64,000 bases of DNA, taken from assembly GCA_023053575.1 (NCBI GenBank), contig JAKZAP010000065.1, positions 260,501 to 324,500 of the forward strand, written 5' to 3'. This DNA is from Branchinecta lynchi. Lineage: Eukaryota > Arthropoda > Branchiopoda > Anostraca > Branchinectidae. Of the stretch, positions 26,501 to 37,800 are shown in pieces; the stretch's first letter is position 1; the number at the start of each line of letters is the position of its first letter. The position numbers and the translations under genes are program-made. Under the pieces are notes generated by a model. That model did no database searches. It saw nothing but the letters and a program-made list of their open reading frames with translations, and was not told the DNA's origin.

Positions 26501-27804
26501 GATTGTTTTCTCACAAGGTTTGTTTTCCCACTGTGTTGGTTTTCCCAAAAGGTTCGCTTTCCCGCAAGGTTGGTTTTCCCACAAGGTTGGTTTTCCCGCA
26601 GGGTTTGTTTCCCCATAAGGTTGGTTTTCCCACAAGGTTTGTTTTCTCACAAGGTTTGTTTTCCCACTATGTTGGTTTTCCCACAAGGTTTGTTTTCCCA
26701 CAAGGTTTGTTTACCCACAAGGTTTGTTTTCCCCCAAGGTTGGTTTTCCCCGCAAGGTTGGTTTTCCCGCAAGGTTAGTTTTCCCACAAGGTTTGTTTCC
26801 CCACAAGGTTTGTTTTCCCACAAGGATTGTTTTCTCACAAGGTTTGTTTTCCCCACTGTGTTGGTTTTCCCAAGAGGTTCGCTTTCCCGCAAGGTTGGTT
26901 TTCCCACAAGGTTTGTTTTCTCACAAGGTTTGTTTTCCCACTAGGTTTGTTTCCCCACAAGGTTTGTTTTCTCACAAGGTTTGTTTTCCCACAAGGTTTG
27001 TTTCCCCACAAGGTTTGTTTCCCCACAAGGTTTGTTTTCCCACAAGGATTGTTTTCTCACAAGGTTTGTTTTCCCACTGTGTTGGTTTTCCCAAGAGGTT
27101 CGCTTTCCCGCAAGGTTCGCTTTCCCGCAAGGTTGGTTTTCCCACAAGGTTTGTTTTCCCACAAGGATTGTTTTCTCACAAGGTTTGTTTTCCCACTGTG
27201 TTGGTTTTCCCAAGAGGTTCGCTTTCCCGCAAGGTTCGCTTTCCCGCAAGGTTGGTTTTCCCACAAGGTTTGTTTTCTCACAAGGTTTGTTTCCCCACAA
27301 GGTTTGTTTTCCCACAAGGTTTGTTTTCCCACTGTGTTGGTTTTCCCAAAAGGTTCGCTTTCCCAAAAGGTTGGTTTTCCCACAAGGTTTGTTTTCCCAC
27401 AAGGTTAGTTTTCCCACAAGGTTTGTTTCCCCACAAGGTTTGTTTCCCCACAAGGTTTGTTTTCCCACAAGGTTTGTTTTCCCCCAAGGTTGGTTTTCCC
27501 GCAAGGTTGGTTTTCCCCACAAGGTTTGTTTTCCCACTGTGTTGGTTTTCCCAAAAGGTTCGCTTTCCCACAAGGTTGGTTTTCCCAAAAGGTTCGCTTT
27601 CCCACAAGGTTGGTTTTCCCATAAGGTTGGTTTTCCCGCAGGGTTGCTTTCCCCATAAGGTTGGTTTTCCCACAAGGTTTGTTTTCCCACAAGGTTAGTT
27701 TTCCCACAAGGTTTGTTTCCCCACAAGGTTTGTTTCCCCACAAGGTTTGTTTTCCCACAAGGATTGTTTTCTCACAAGGTTTGTTTTCCCACTGTGTTGG
27801 TTTT

Positions 27805-28716
27805 GGGGAAAACAAACCTTGTGGGAAAACCAACCTAGTGGGAAAACAAACCTTGTGAGAAAACAAACCTTGTGGGAATTCCAACCTTATGGGGAAACAA
27901 ACCCTGCGGAAAAACCAACCTTGTGGGAAAACCAACCTTGTGGGAAAACCAACCTTTTGGGAAAGCGAAACTTTTGGGAAAACCAACACAGTGGGAAAAC
28001 AAACCTTGTGGGAAAACAAACCTTGTGGGGAAACAAACCTTGCGGGAAAACTAACCTTGTGGGAAAACAAACCCTGCGGGAAAACCATCCTTGTGGGAAA
28101 ACCAACCTTGTGGGGAAACAAACCTTTCGGGAAAACCAACCTTGTGGGGAAAACAAACCTTGTGGGAAAACAAACCTTGTGGGGAAACAAACCTTGTGGG
28201 AAAACCAACCTTGCGGGAAAGCGAACCTTTTGGGAAAACCAACACAGTGGGAAAACAAACCTAGTGGGTAAACCAACCTTGCGGGAAAACCAACCTTGGG
28301 GGAAAACAAAGCTTGTGGGAAAACAAACCTTGTGGGAAAACCAACCTAGTGGGAAAAAACAACCTTGTGGGAAAACAAAGCTTGTGGGAAAACAAACCTT
28401 GTGGGAAAACGAACCTAGTGGGAAAAACAACCTAGTGGGAAAACAAACTTTGTGAGAAAACAAACCTTGTGGGAAAACCAACCTTATGGGGAAAGCAAAA
28501 CTGCGGGAAAACCAACCTTGTGGGAAAACCAACCTTGTGGGAAAGTGAACCTTTTGGGAAAACCAACACAGTGGGAAAACAAACCTTGTGGGAAAACAAA
28601 CCTTGTGGTGAAACAAACCTTGCGGGAAAACTAACCTTGTGGGAAAACAAACCCTGCGGGAAAACCAACCTTGGGGGAAAACAAACCTTGTGGGAAAATC
28701 AACCTAGTGGGAAAAA
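27805..28716 (-). repeat. Satellite block D, minus orientation, at the fold-back turn
   Basis: At 27804/27805 the top strand changes from GTGTTGGTTTT to GGGGAAAACAAACC with nothing between. The rare unit at 28491-28507 is the inverse of 2761-2777, and surrounding variants also match block A in reverse (coordinates sum to about 31265). D is therefore related to 2.2-3.1 kb and not to the C sequence immediately left of it. EcoRI-like GAATTC at 27876-27881 arises from a TT within the A run and was noticed only here. Confidence 0.85.
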
Positions 28717-28842
28717 GGTTGGTTTTCCCACAAGGTTGGTTTTCCCGCAGGGTTTGTTTTCCCACAAGGTTAGTTTTCCCGCAAGGTTTGTTTTCCCACA
28801 AGGTTGGTTTTCCCGAAAGGTTTGCTTCCCCACAAGGTTGGG
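28717..28842 (+). repeat. Satellite block E, 126-bp plus-oriented islet
   Basis: A short run of about seven plus units sits inside minus DNA. The left edge is GTGGGAAAAAGGTTGG (28708-28723) and the right edge CACAAGGTTGGGACAAAC (28831-28848). Both edges lack spacer sequence. The islet has the common order of GGTTGG, CGCAGGGTTTG, GGTTAG and CGAAAGG units. Confidence 0.85.
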
Positions 28843-28845
28843 ACA

Positions 28846-31800
28846 AACAAAGCTTGTGGGAAAACAAACCTTGTGGGAAGACCAACCTAGTGGAAACACA
28901 ACCTAGTGGGAAAACAAACCTTATGGGGAAAGCAACCCTGCGGGAAAACCAACCTTGTGGGAAAACCAACCTTGTGGGAAAGCGAACCTTTTGGGAAAAC
29001 CAACACAGTGGGAAAACAAACCTTGTGGGAAAACCAACCTTGCGGGAAAACCAACCTTGGGGGAAAACAAACCTTGTGGGAAAACAAACCTTGTGGGGAA
29101 ACAAACCTTGTGGGGAAACAAACCTTGTGGGAAAACTAACCTTGTGGGAAAACAAACCTTGTGGGAAAACCAACCTTGTGGGAAAGCGAACCTTTTGGGG
29201 AAAACCAACACAGTGGGAAAACAAACCTTGTGGGAAAACAAACCTTGTGGGGAAACAAACCTTGCGGGAAAACTAACCTTGTGGGAAAACAAACCCTGCG
29301 GGAAAACCAACCTTGTGGGAAAACCAACCTTGTGGGAAACAAACCTTTCGGGAAAACCAACCTTGTGGGAAAACAAACCTTGTGGGAAAACAAACCTTGT
29401 GGGGAAACAAACCTTAAGGGAAAACTAACCTTGTGGGAAAACAAACCCTGCGGGAAAACCAACGTTGTGGGAAAACCAACCTTGTGGGGAAACAAACCTT
29501 TCGGAAAAACCAACCTTGTGGGAAAACAAACCTTGTGGGAAAACAAACCTTGTGGGGAAACAAACCTTGTGGGAAAACCAACCTTGCGGGAAAGCGAACC
29601 TTTTGGGAAAGAGAACCTTTTGGGAAAACCAACACAGTGGGAAAACAAACCTTTTGGGTAAACCAACCTTGCGGGAAAACCAACCTTGGGGGAAAACAAA
29701 GCTTGTGGGAAAAACAAACCTTTTCGGAAAAACCAACCTAGTGGGAAAAACAACCTAGTGGGAAAACAAACCTTGTGAGAAAACAAACCTTGTTGGAAAA
29801 CCAACCTTATGGGGAAAGCAACCCTGCGGGAAAACCAACCTTGTGGGAAAACCAACCTTGTGGGAAAGCGAACCTTTTGGGAAAACCAACACAGTGGGAA
29901 AACAAACCTTGTGGGAAAACAAACCTTGTGGGGAAACAAACCTTACGGGAAAACTAACCTTGTGGGAAAACAAACCCTGCGGGAAAACCAACCTTGGGGG
30001 AAAACAAAGCTTGTGGGAAAACAAAACCTTGTGGGGAAAACCAACCTAGTGGGAAAAACAACCTAGTGGGAAAACAAACCTTGTGAGAAAACAAACCTTG
30101 TGGGAAAACCAACCTTATAGGGAAAGCAACCCTGCGGGAAAATCAACCTTGTGGGAAAACCAACCTTGTGGGAAAACCAACCTTGTGGGAAAGCGAACCT
30201 TTTGGGAAAACCAACACAGTGGGAAAACAAACCTTGTGGGAAAACAAACCTTGTGGGGAAACAAACCTTGTGAGAAAACAAACCTTGTGGGGAAAACCAA
30301 CCTTGCGGGAAAGCGAACCTTGCGGGAAAGCGAACCTCTTGGGAAAACCAACACAGTGGGAAAACAAACCTTGTGAGAAAACAATCCTTGTGGGAAAACA
30401 AACCTTGTGGGGAAACAAACCTTGTGGGGAAACAAACCTTGTGGGAAAACAAACCTTGTGAGAAAACAAACCTTGTGGGGAAACAAACCTAGTGGGAAAA
30501 CAAACCTTGTGAGAAAACAAACCTTGTGGGGAAAACCAACCTTGCGGGAAAGCGAACCTCTTGGGAAAACCAACACAGTGGGAAAACAAACCTTGTGAGA
30601 AAACAATCCTTGTGGGAAAACAAACCTTGTGGGGAAACAAACCTTGTGGGAAAACTAACCTTGCGGGAAAACCAACCTTGCGGGAAAACCAACCTTGGGG
30701 GAAAACAAACCTTGTGGGTAAACAAACCTTGTGGGAAAACAAACCTTGTGGGAAAACCAACATAGGTGGGAAAACAAACCTTGTGAGAAAACAAACCTTG
30801 TGGGAAAACCAACCTTATGGGGAAACAAACCCTGCGGGAAAACCAACCTTGTGGGAAAACCAACCTTGCGGGAAAGCGAACCTTTTGGGAAAACCAACAC
30901 AGTGGGAAAACAAACCTTGTGAGAAAACAATCCTTGTGGGAAAACAAACCTTGTGGGGAAACAAACCTTGTGGGGAAACAAACCTTGTGGAAAACTAACC
31001 TTGTGGGAAAACAAACCTTGCGGGAAAAACTAACCTTGTGGGAAAACAAACCCTGCGGGAAAACAAACCTTGTGGGAAAACCAACCTTGTGGGGAAACAA
31101 ACCTTTCTGGAAAACCAACCTTGTGGCAAAACAAACCTTGTGGGAAAACAAACCTTGTGGGAAAACAAACCTTGTGGGAAAACAAACCTTGTGAGAAAAC
31201 AAACCTTGTGGGGAAACAAACCTAGTGGGAAAACAAACCTTGTGAGGAAAAAAACCTTGTGGGAAAACCAACCTTGCGGGAAAGCGAACCTTGCGGGAAA
31301 GCGAACCTCTTGGAAAACCAACACAGTGGGAAAACAAACCTTGTGAGAAAACAATCCTTGTGGGAAAACAAACCTTGTGGGGAAAGAAACCTTGTGGGGA
31401 AACAAACCTTGTGGGAAAAAAAAACCTTGTGAGAAAACAAACCTTGTGGGGAAACAAACCTAGTGGGAAAACAAACCTTGTGAGAAAACAAACCTTGTGG
31501 GAAAACAAACCTTGCGGGAAAGCGAACCTTGCGGGAAAGCGAACCTCTTGGGAAAACCAACACAGTGGGAAACAAACCTTGTGAGAAAACAATCCTTGTG
31601 GGAAAACAAACCTTGTGCGGGAAACAAACCTTGTGGGGAAACAAACCTTGTGGGAAAACTAACCTTGTGGGAAAACAAACCTTGTGGGGAAACAAACCTT
31701 GTGGGGAAACAAACCTTGTGGGAAAACAAACCTTGTGAGAAAACAATCCTTGTGGGAAAACAAACCTTGTGGGAAAACAAACCTTGTGGGGAAACAAACC

Positions 31801-34800
31801 TTGTGGGGGAAACAAACCTTGTGGGAAAACAAACCTTGTGGGAAAACCAACCTTATGGGGAAAGCAACCCTGCGGGAAAACCAACCTTGTGGGAAAACCA
31901 ACCTTGTGGGAAAACCAACCTTGTGGGAAAGCGAACCTTTTGGGAAAACCAACACAGTGGGAAAACAAACCTTGTGGGAAAACAAACCTTATGGGGAAAC
32001 AAACCTTGCGGGAAAACTAACCTTGTGGGAAAACAAACCCTGCCGGAAAACCGACCTTGGGGGAAAACAAAGCTTGTGGGAAAACAAACCTTGTGGGAAA
32101 ACCAACCTAGTGGAAAAAACAACCTAGTGGGAAAACAAACCTTGTGAGAAAACAAACCTTGTGGGAAAACCAACCTCATGGGGAAAGCAACCCTGCGGGA
32201 AAACCAACCTTGTGGGAAAACCAACCTTGTGGGAAAACCAACCTTGTGGGAAAGCGAACCTTTTGGGAAAACCAACACAGTGGGAAAACAAACCTTGTGG
32301 GGAAACAAACCTTGCGGGAAAACTAACCTTGTGGGAAAACAAACCCTGCGGGAAAACCAACCTTGTGGGAAAACCAACCTTGTGGGGAAACAAACCTTTC
32401 GGGAAAACCAACCTTGTGGGAAAACAAACCTTGCGGGAAAACTAACCTTGTGGGAAAACAAACCCTGCGGGAAAACCAACCTTGTGGGAAAACCAACCTT
32501 GTGGGGAAAAACAAACCTTGTGGGAAAACAAACCTTGTGAGAAAACAATCCTTGTGGGAAAACAAACCTTGTGGGAAAACAAACCTTGTGGGGGAACAAA
32601 CCTTGTGGGGAAACAAACCTTGTGGGAAAACAAACCTTGTGGGAAAACCAACCTTATGGGGGAAAGCAACCCTGCGGGAAAACCAACCTTGTGGGAAAAC
32701 CAACCTTGTGGGAAAACCAACCTTGTGGGAAAGCCGAACCTTTTGGGAAAACCAACACAGTGGGAAAACAAACCTTGTGGGAAAACAAACCTTATGGGGA
32801 AACAAACCTTGCGGGAAAACTAACCTTGTGGGAAAACAAACCCTGCCGGAAAACCAACCTTGGGGGAAAACAAAGCTTGTGGGAAAACAAACCTTGTGGG
32901 AAAACCAACCTAGTGGAAAAAACAACCTAGTGGGAAAACAAACCTTGTGAGAAAACAAACCTTGTGGGAAAACCAACCTCATGGGGAAAGCAACCCTGCG
33001 GGAAAACCAACCTTGTGGGAAAAACCAACCTTGTGGGAAAACCAAACCTTGTGGGAAAGCGAACCTTTTGGGAAAACCAACACAGTGGGAAAACAAACCT
33101 TGTGGGGAAACAAACCTTGCGGGAAAACTAACCTTGTGGGAAAAACAAACCCTGCGGGAAAACCAACCTTGTGGGAAAACCAACCTTGTGGGGAAACAAA
33201 CCTTTCGGGAAAACCAACCTTGTGGGAAAACAAACCTTGCGGGAAAACTAACCTTGTGGGAAAACAAACCCTGCGGGAAAACCAACCTTGTGGGAAAACC
33301 AACCTTGTGGGGAAACAAACCTTGTGGGAAAACAAACCTTGTGAGAAAACAATCCTTGTGGGAAAACAAACCTTGTGGGAAAACAAACCTTGTGGGGAAA
33401 CAAACCTTGTGGGGAAACAAACCTTGTGGGAAAACAAACCTTGTGGGAAAACCAACCTTATGGGGAAAGCAACCCTGCGGGAAAACCAACCTTGTGGGAA
33501 AACCAACCTTGTGGGAAAACCAACCCTTGTGGGAAAGCGAACCTTTTGGGAAAACCAACACAGTGGGAAAACAAACCTTGTGGGAAAACAAACCTTATGG
33601 GGAAAACAAACCTTGCGGGAAAACTAACCTTGTGGGAAAACAAACCCTGCCGGAAAACCAACCTTGGGGGAAAACAAAGCTTGTGGGGAAAACAAACCTT
33701 GTGGGAAAACCAACCTAGTGGAAAAAAACAACCTAGTGGGGAAAACAAACCTTGTGAGAAAACAAACCTTGTGGGAAAACCAACCTCATGGGGAAAGCAA
33801 CCCTGCGGGAAAACCAACCTTGTGGGGAAAAACCAACCTTGTGGGGAAAACCAACCTTGTGGGAAAGCGAACCTTTTGGGAAAACCCAACACAGTGGGAA
33901 AACAAACCTTGTGGGGAAACAAACCTTGCGGGAAAACTAACCTTGTGGGAAAACAAACCCTGCGGGAAAACCAACCTTGTGGGAAAACCAACCTTGTGGG
34001 GAAACAAACCTTTCGGGAAAACCAACCTTGTGGGAAAACAAACCTTGTGGGGAAAACTAACCTTGTGGGAAAACAAACCCTGCGGGAAAACCAACCTTGT
34101 GGGAAAACCAACCTTCGTGGGGGAAACAAACCTTTCGGGAAAACCAACCTTGTGGGAAAACAAACATTGTGGGAAAACCAACCTAGTGGGAAAACAAACC
34201 TTGTGAGAAAACAAACCTTTTGGGAAAACCAACCTTATGGGGAAACAAACCCTGCGGGAAAACCAGCCTTGTGGGAAAACCAACCTTGCGGGGAAAGCGA
34301 ACCTTTTGGGAAAACCAACACAGTGGGAAAACAAACCTTGTGAGAAAACTAACCTTGTGGGAAAACAAACACCTGCGGGAAAAACCAACCTTGTGGGAAA
34401 ACCAAATTTGTGGGGAAACAAACCTCTCGGGAAAACCAACCTTGTGGGAAAACAAACATTGTGGGGTAAACAAACCTTGTGAGAAAACAAACCTTGTGGG
34501 AAAACCAACCTTTTGGGAAAACAAACCTTGTGGGAAAACCAACCTAGTAGGAAAACAAACCTTGTGAGAAAACAAACCTTTTGGGAAAACCAACCTTATG
34601 GGGAAACAAACCCTGCGGGAAAACCAGCCTTGTGGGAAAACCAACCTTGCGGGAAAGCGAACCTTTTGGGAAAACCAACACAGTGGGAAAACAAAACCTT
34701 GTGAGAAAACAATCCTTGTGGGAAAACAAACCTTGTGGGGAAACAAACCTTGTGGGAAAACAAACCTTATGGGAAAACCAACCTTGTGGGGAAACAAACC

Positions 34801-37800
34801 TTTCTGGAAAACCAACCTTGTGGCAAAACAAACCTTGTGGGAAAACAAACCTTGTGGGAAAACAAACCTTGTGCGAAAACAAACCTTGTGAGAAAACAAA
34901 CCTTGTGGGGAAACAAACCTAGTGGGAAAACAAGCCTTGTGAGAAAACAAACCTTGTGGGAAAACCAACCTTGCGGGAAAGCGAACCTTGCGGGAAAGCG
35001 AACCTCTTGGGAAAACCAACACAGTGGGAAAACAAACCTTGTGAGAAAACAATCCTTGTGGGAAAACAAACCTTGTGGGGAAACAAACCTTGTGGGGAAA
35101 CAAACCTTGTGGGGAAACAAACCTTGTGGGAAAACTAACCTTTCGGGAAAACCAACCTTGTGGGAAAACAAACCTTGTGAGAAAACAAACATTGTGGGGA
35201 AACAAACCTTGTGGGAAAACCAGCCTTGCGAGAAAGGCGAACCTTTTGGGAAAACCAACCTTATGGGGAAAGCACACCCTGCGGGAAAAACCAACCTTGT
35301 GGGAAAACCAACCTTGTGGGAAAAACCAACCTTTTGGGAAAGCGAACCTTTTGGGAAAACCAACACAGTGGGAAAACAAACCTTGTGAGAAAACAAACCT
35401 TGTGGGAAAACCAACCTTGCGGGAAAGCGAACCTTGCGGGAAAGCGAAACTCTTGGAAAACCAACACAGTGGGAAAACAAACCTTGTGAGAAAACAATCC
35501 TTGTGGGAAAACAAACCCTTGTGGGGAAACAAACCTTGTGGGAAAACCCAACCTTGTGGGGAAACAAACCTTTCTGGAAAAACAACCTTGTGGCAAAACA
35601 AACATTGTGGGAAAACAAACCTTGTGGGAAAACAAACCTTGTGGGAAAACAAACCTTGTGAGAAAACAAACCTTGTGGGGAAACAAACCTAGTGGGAAAA
35701 ACAAACCTTGTGAGAAAACAAACCTTGTGGGAAAAACAACCTTGTGAGAAAACAAACCTTGTGGGAAAACCAACCTTATGGGGAAAGCAACCCTGCGGGA
35801 AAACCAACCTTGTGGGAAAACCAACCTTGTGGGGAAACAAACCTAGTGGGAAAACAAACCTTGTGAGAAAACAAACCTTGTGGGAAAACCAACCTTGCGG
35901 GAAAGCGAACCTTGCGGGAAAGCGAACCTCTTGGGAAAACCCAACACAGTGGGAAAACATACCTTGTGAGAAAACAATCCTTGTGGGAAAACAAACCTTG
36001 TGGGGAAACAACCTTGTGGGGAAACAAACCTTGTGGGAAAACAAACCTTGTGAGAAAACAAACCTTGTGGGAAACAAACCTAGTGGGAAAACAAACCTTG
36101 TGAGAAAACAAACCTTGTGGGAAAACCAACCTTGCGGGAAAGGCGAACCTTGCGGGAAAGCGAACCTCTTGGGAAAACCAACACAGTGGGAAAACAAACC
36201 TTGTGAGAAAACAATCCTTGTGGGAAAACAAACCTTGTGGGGAAACAAACCTTGTGGGGAAAACCAACCTTGTGGGGAAACAAACCTTTCTGGAAAACCA
36301 ACCTTGTGGCAAAACAAACCTTGTGGGAAAACAAACCTTGTGGGAAAACAAACCTTGTGGGAAAAACAAACCTTGTGGGAAAAACAAACCTTGTGAGAAA
36401 ACAAACCTTGTGGGGAAACAAACCTAGTGGGAAAAACAAACCTTGTGAGAAAACAAACCTTGTGGGAAAACCAACCTTGCGGGAAAGCGAACCTTGCGGG
36501 AAAGCGAACCTTGCGGGAAAACCAACACAGTGGGAAAACAAAACCTTGTGAGAAAACAATCCTTGTGGGAAAACAAACCTTGTGGGGAAACAAACCTTGT
36601 GGGAAAACCAACCTTGTGGGGAAACAAACCTTTCTGGAAAACCAACCTTGTGGGAAAACAAACCTTGTGGGAAAACAAACCTTGTGGGAAAACAAACCTT
36701 GTGAGAAAACAAACCTTGTGGGGAAACAAACCTAGTGGGAAAAACAAACCTTGTGAGAAAACAAACCTTGTGGGAAAACCAACCTTGCGGGAAAGCGAAC
36801 CTCTTGGGAAAACCAACACAGTGGGAAAACAAACCTTGTGATAAAACAATCCTTGTGGGAAAACAAACCTTGTGGGGAAACAAACCTTGTGGGGAAACAA
36901 ACCTTGTGGGAAAACAAAACCTTGTGAGAAAACAAACCTTGTGGGGAAACAAACCTAGTGGGAAAACAAACCTTGTGAGAAAACAAACCTTGTGGGAAAA
37001 CCAACCTTTCGGGAAAACCAACCTTGTGGGAAAACAAACCTTGTGGGAAAACAAACCTTATGGGAAAAACAAACCTTGTGGGAAAACAAAATCTTATGGG
37101 AAAACAAACCTTGTGGGGAAACAAACACAGTGGGAAAAACAAACCTTGTGGGAAAACCAACCTTGCCGGAAAACCAACCTTGGGGGAAAACAAAGCTTGT
37201 GGGAAAACAAACCTTGTGGGAAAACCAACCTAGTGGGAAAAACAACCTTAGTTGGAAAACGAAACCTTGTGAGAAAACAAACCCTGTGGGAAAACCAACC
37301 TTATGGGGAAAGCAACCCTGCGGGGAAAACCAAACTTGTGGGGAAAACCAACCTTGTGGGAAAGCGAACCTTTTGGGAAAACCAACACAGTGGAAAAAAA
37401 AACCTTGTGGGAAAACCAACCTTGCGGGAAAACCAACCTTGGGGGAAAACAAACCTTGTGGGAAAACTAACCTTGTGGGGAAACAAACCTAGTGGGAAAA
37501 TAAACCTTGTGAGAAAAAAAATCCTTGTGGGAAAACAAACCTTGGGGGGAAACAAACCTTGCGGGGAAAATAACCTTGTGGGAAAACAAACCCTGCGGGA
37601 AAACCAACCCTGTGGGAAAACCAACCTTGTGGGGAAACAAAACCTTTCGGGAAAACAAACCTTGTGGGAAAACAAACCTTGTGGGAAAACAAACCTTGTG
37701 GGAAAACAAACCTTATGGGGAAAGCAACCCTGCGGGAAAACCAACCTTGTGGGAAAACCAACCTTGTGGGAAAGCGAACCTTTTGGGAAAACCAACCACA

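Larger units (their letters stand above)
12850..27804 (+). repeat. Satellite block C, left arm of the central fold-back
   Basis: Plus-oriented array whose variant order is the mirror of block F. Coordinate sums of paired segments are 55638 (13.4-14.1 kb with 41.5-42.3 kb), 55656 (14.1-16.0 kb with 39.6-41.6 kb), about 58,650-58,780 for the second copy of the 2,992-bp segment, 58740 near 21.7 kb with 37.05 kb, and 57448 near 25.3 kb with 32.1 kb. The changing sums reflect segments gained or lost in one arm. From about 26.3 kb single-base C-run changes become frequent. Confidence 0.93.

Noticed and set aside
12845..27804. Telomere repeat, from the frequent GGTTAG string
   Set aside because: GGTTAG occurs only as a point variant of the 17-bp unit and is never tandem with itself at 6-bp spacing.
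34767..36695. Long open frames encoding a repetitive F/P/H/K/V-rich or W/E/N/K/G-rich protein
   Set aside because: The same two 17-residue repeats appear in every frame of both strands, no frame is favoured, there is no codon-level constraint, and starts are almost all TTG or GTG. This follows from a stop-free 17-bp unit.
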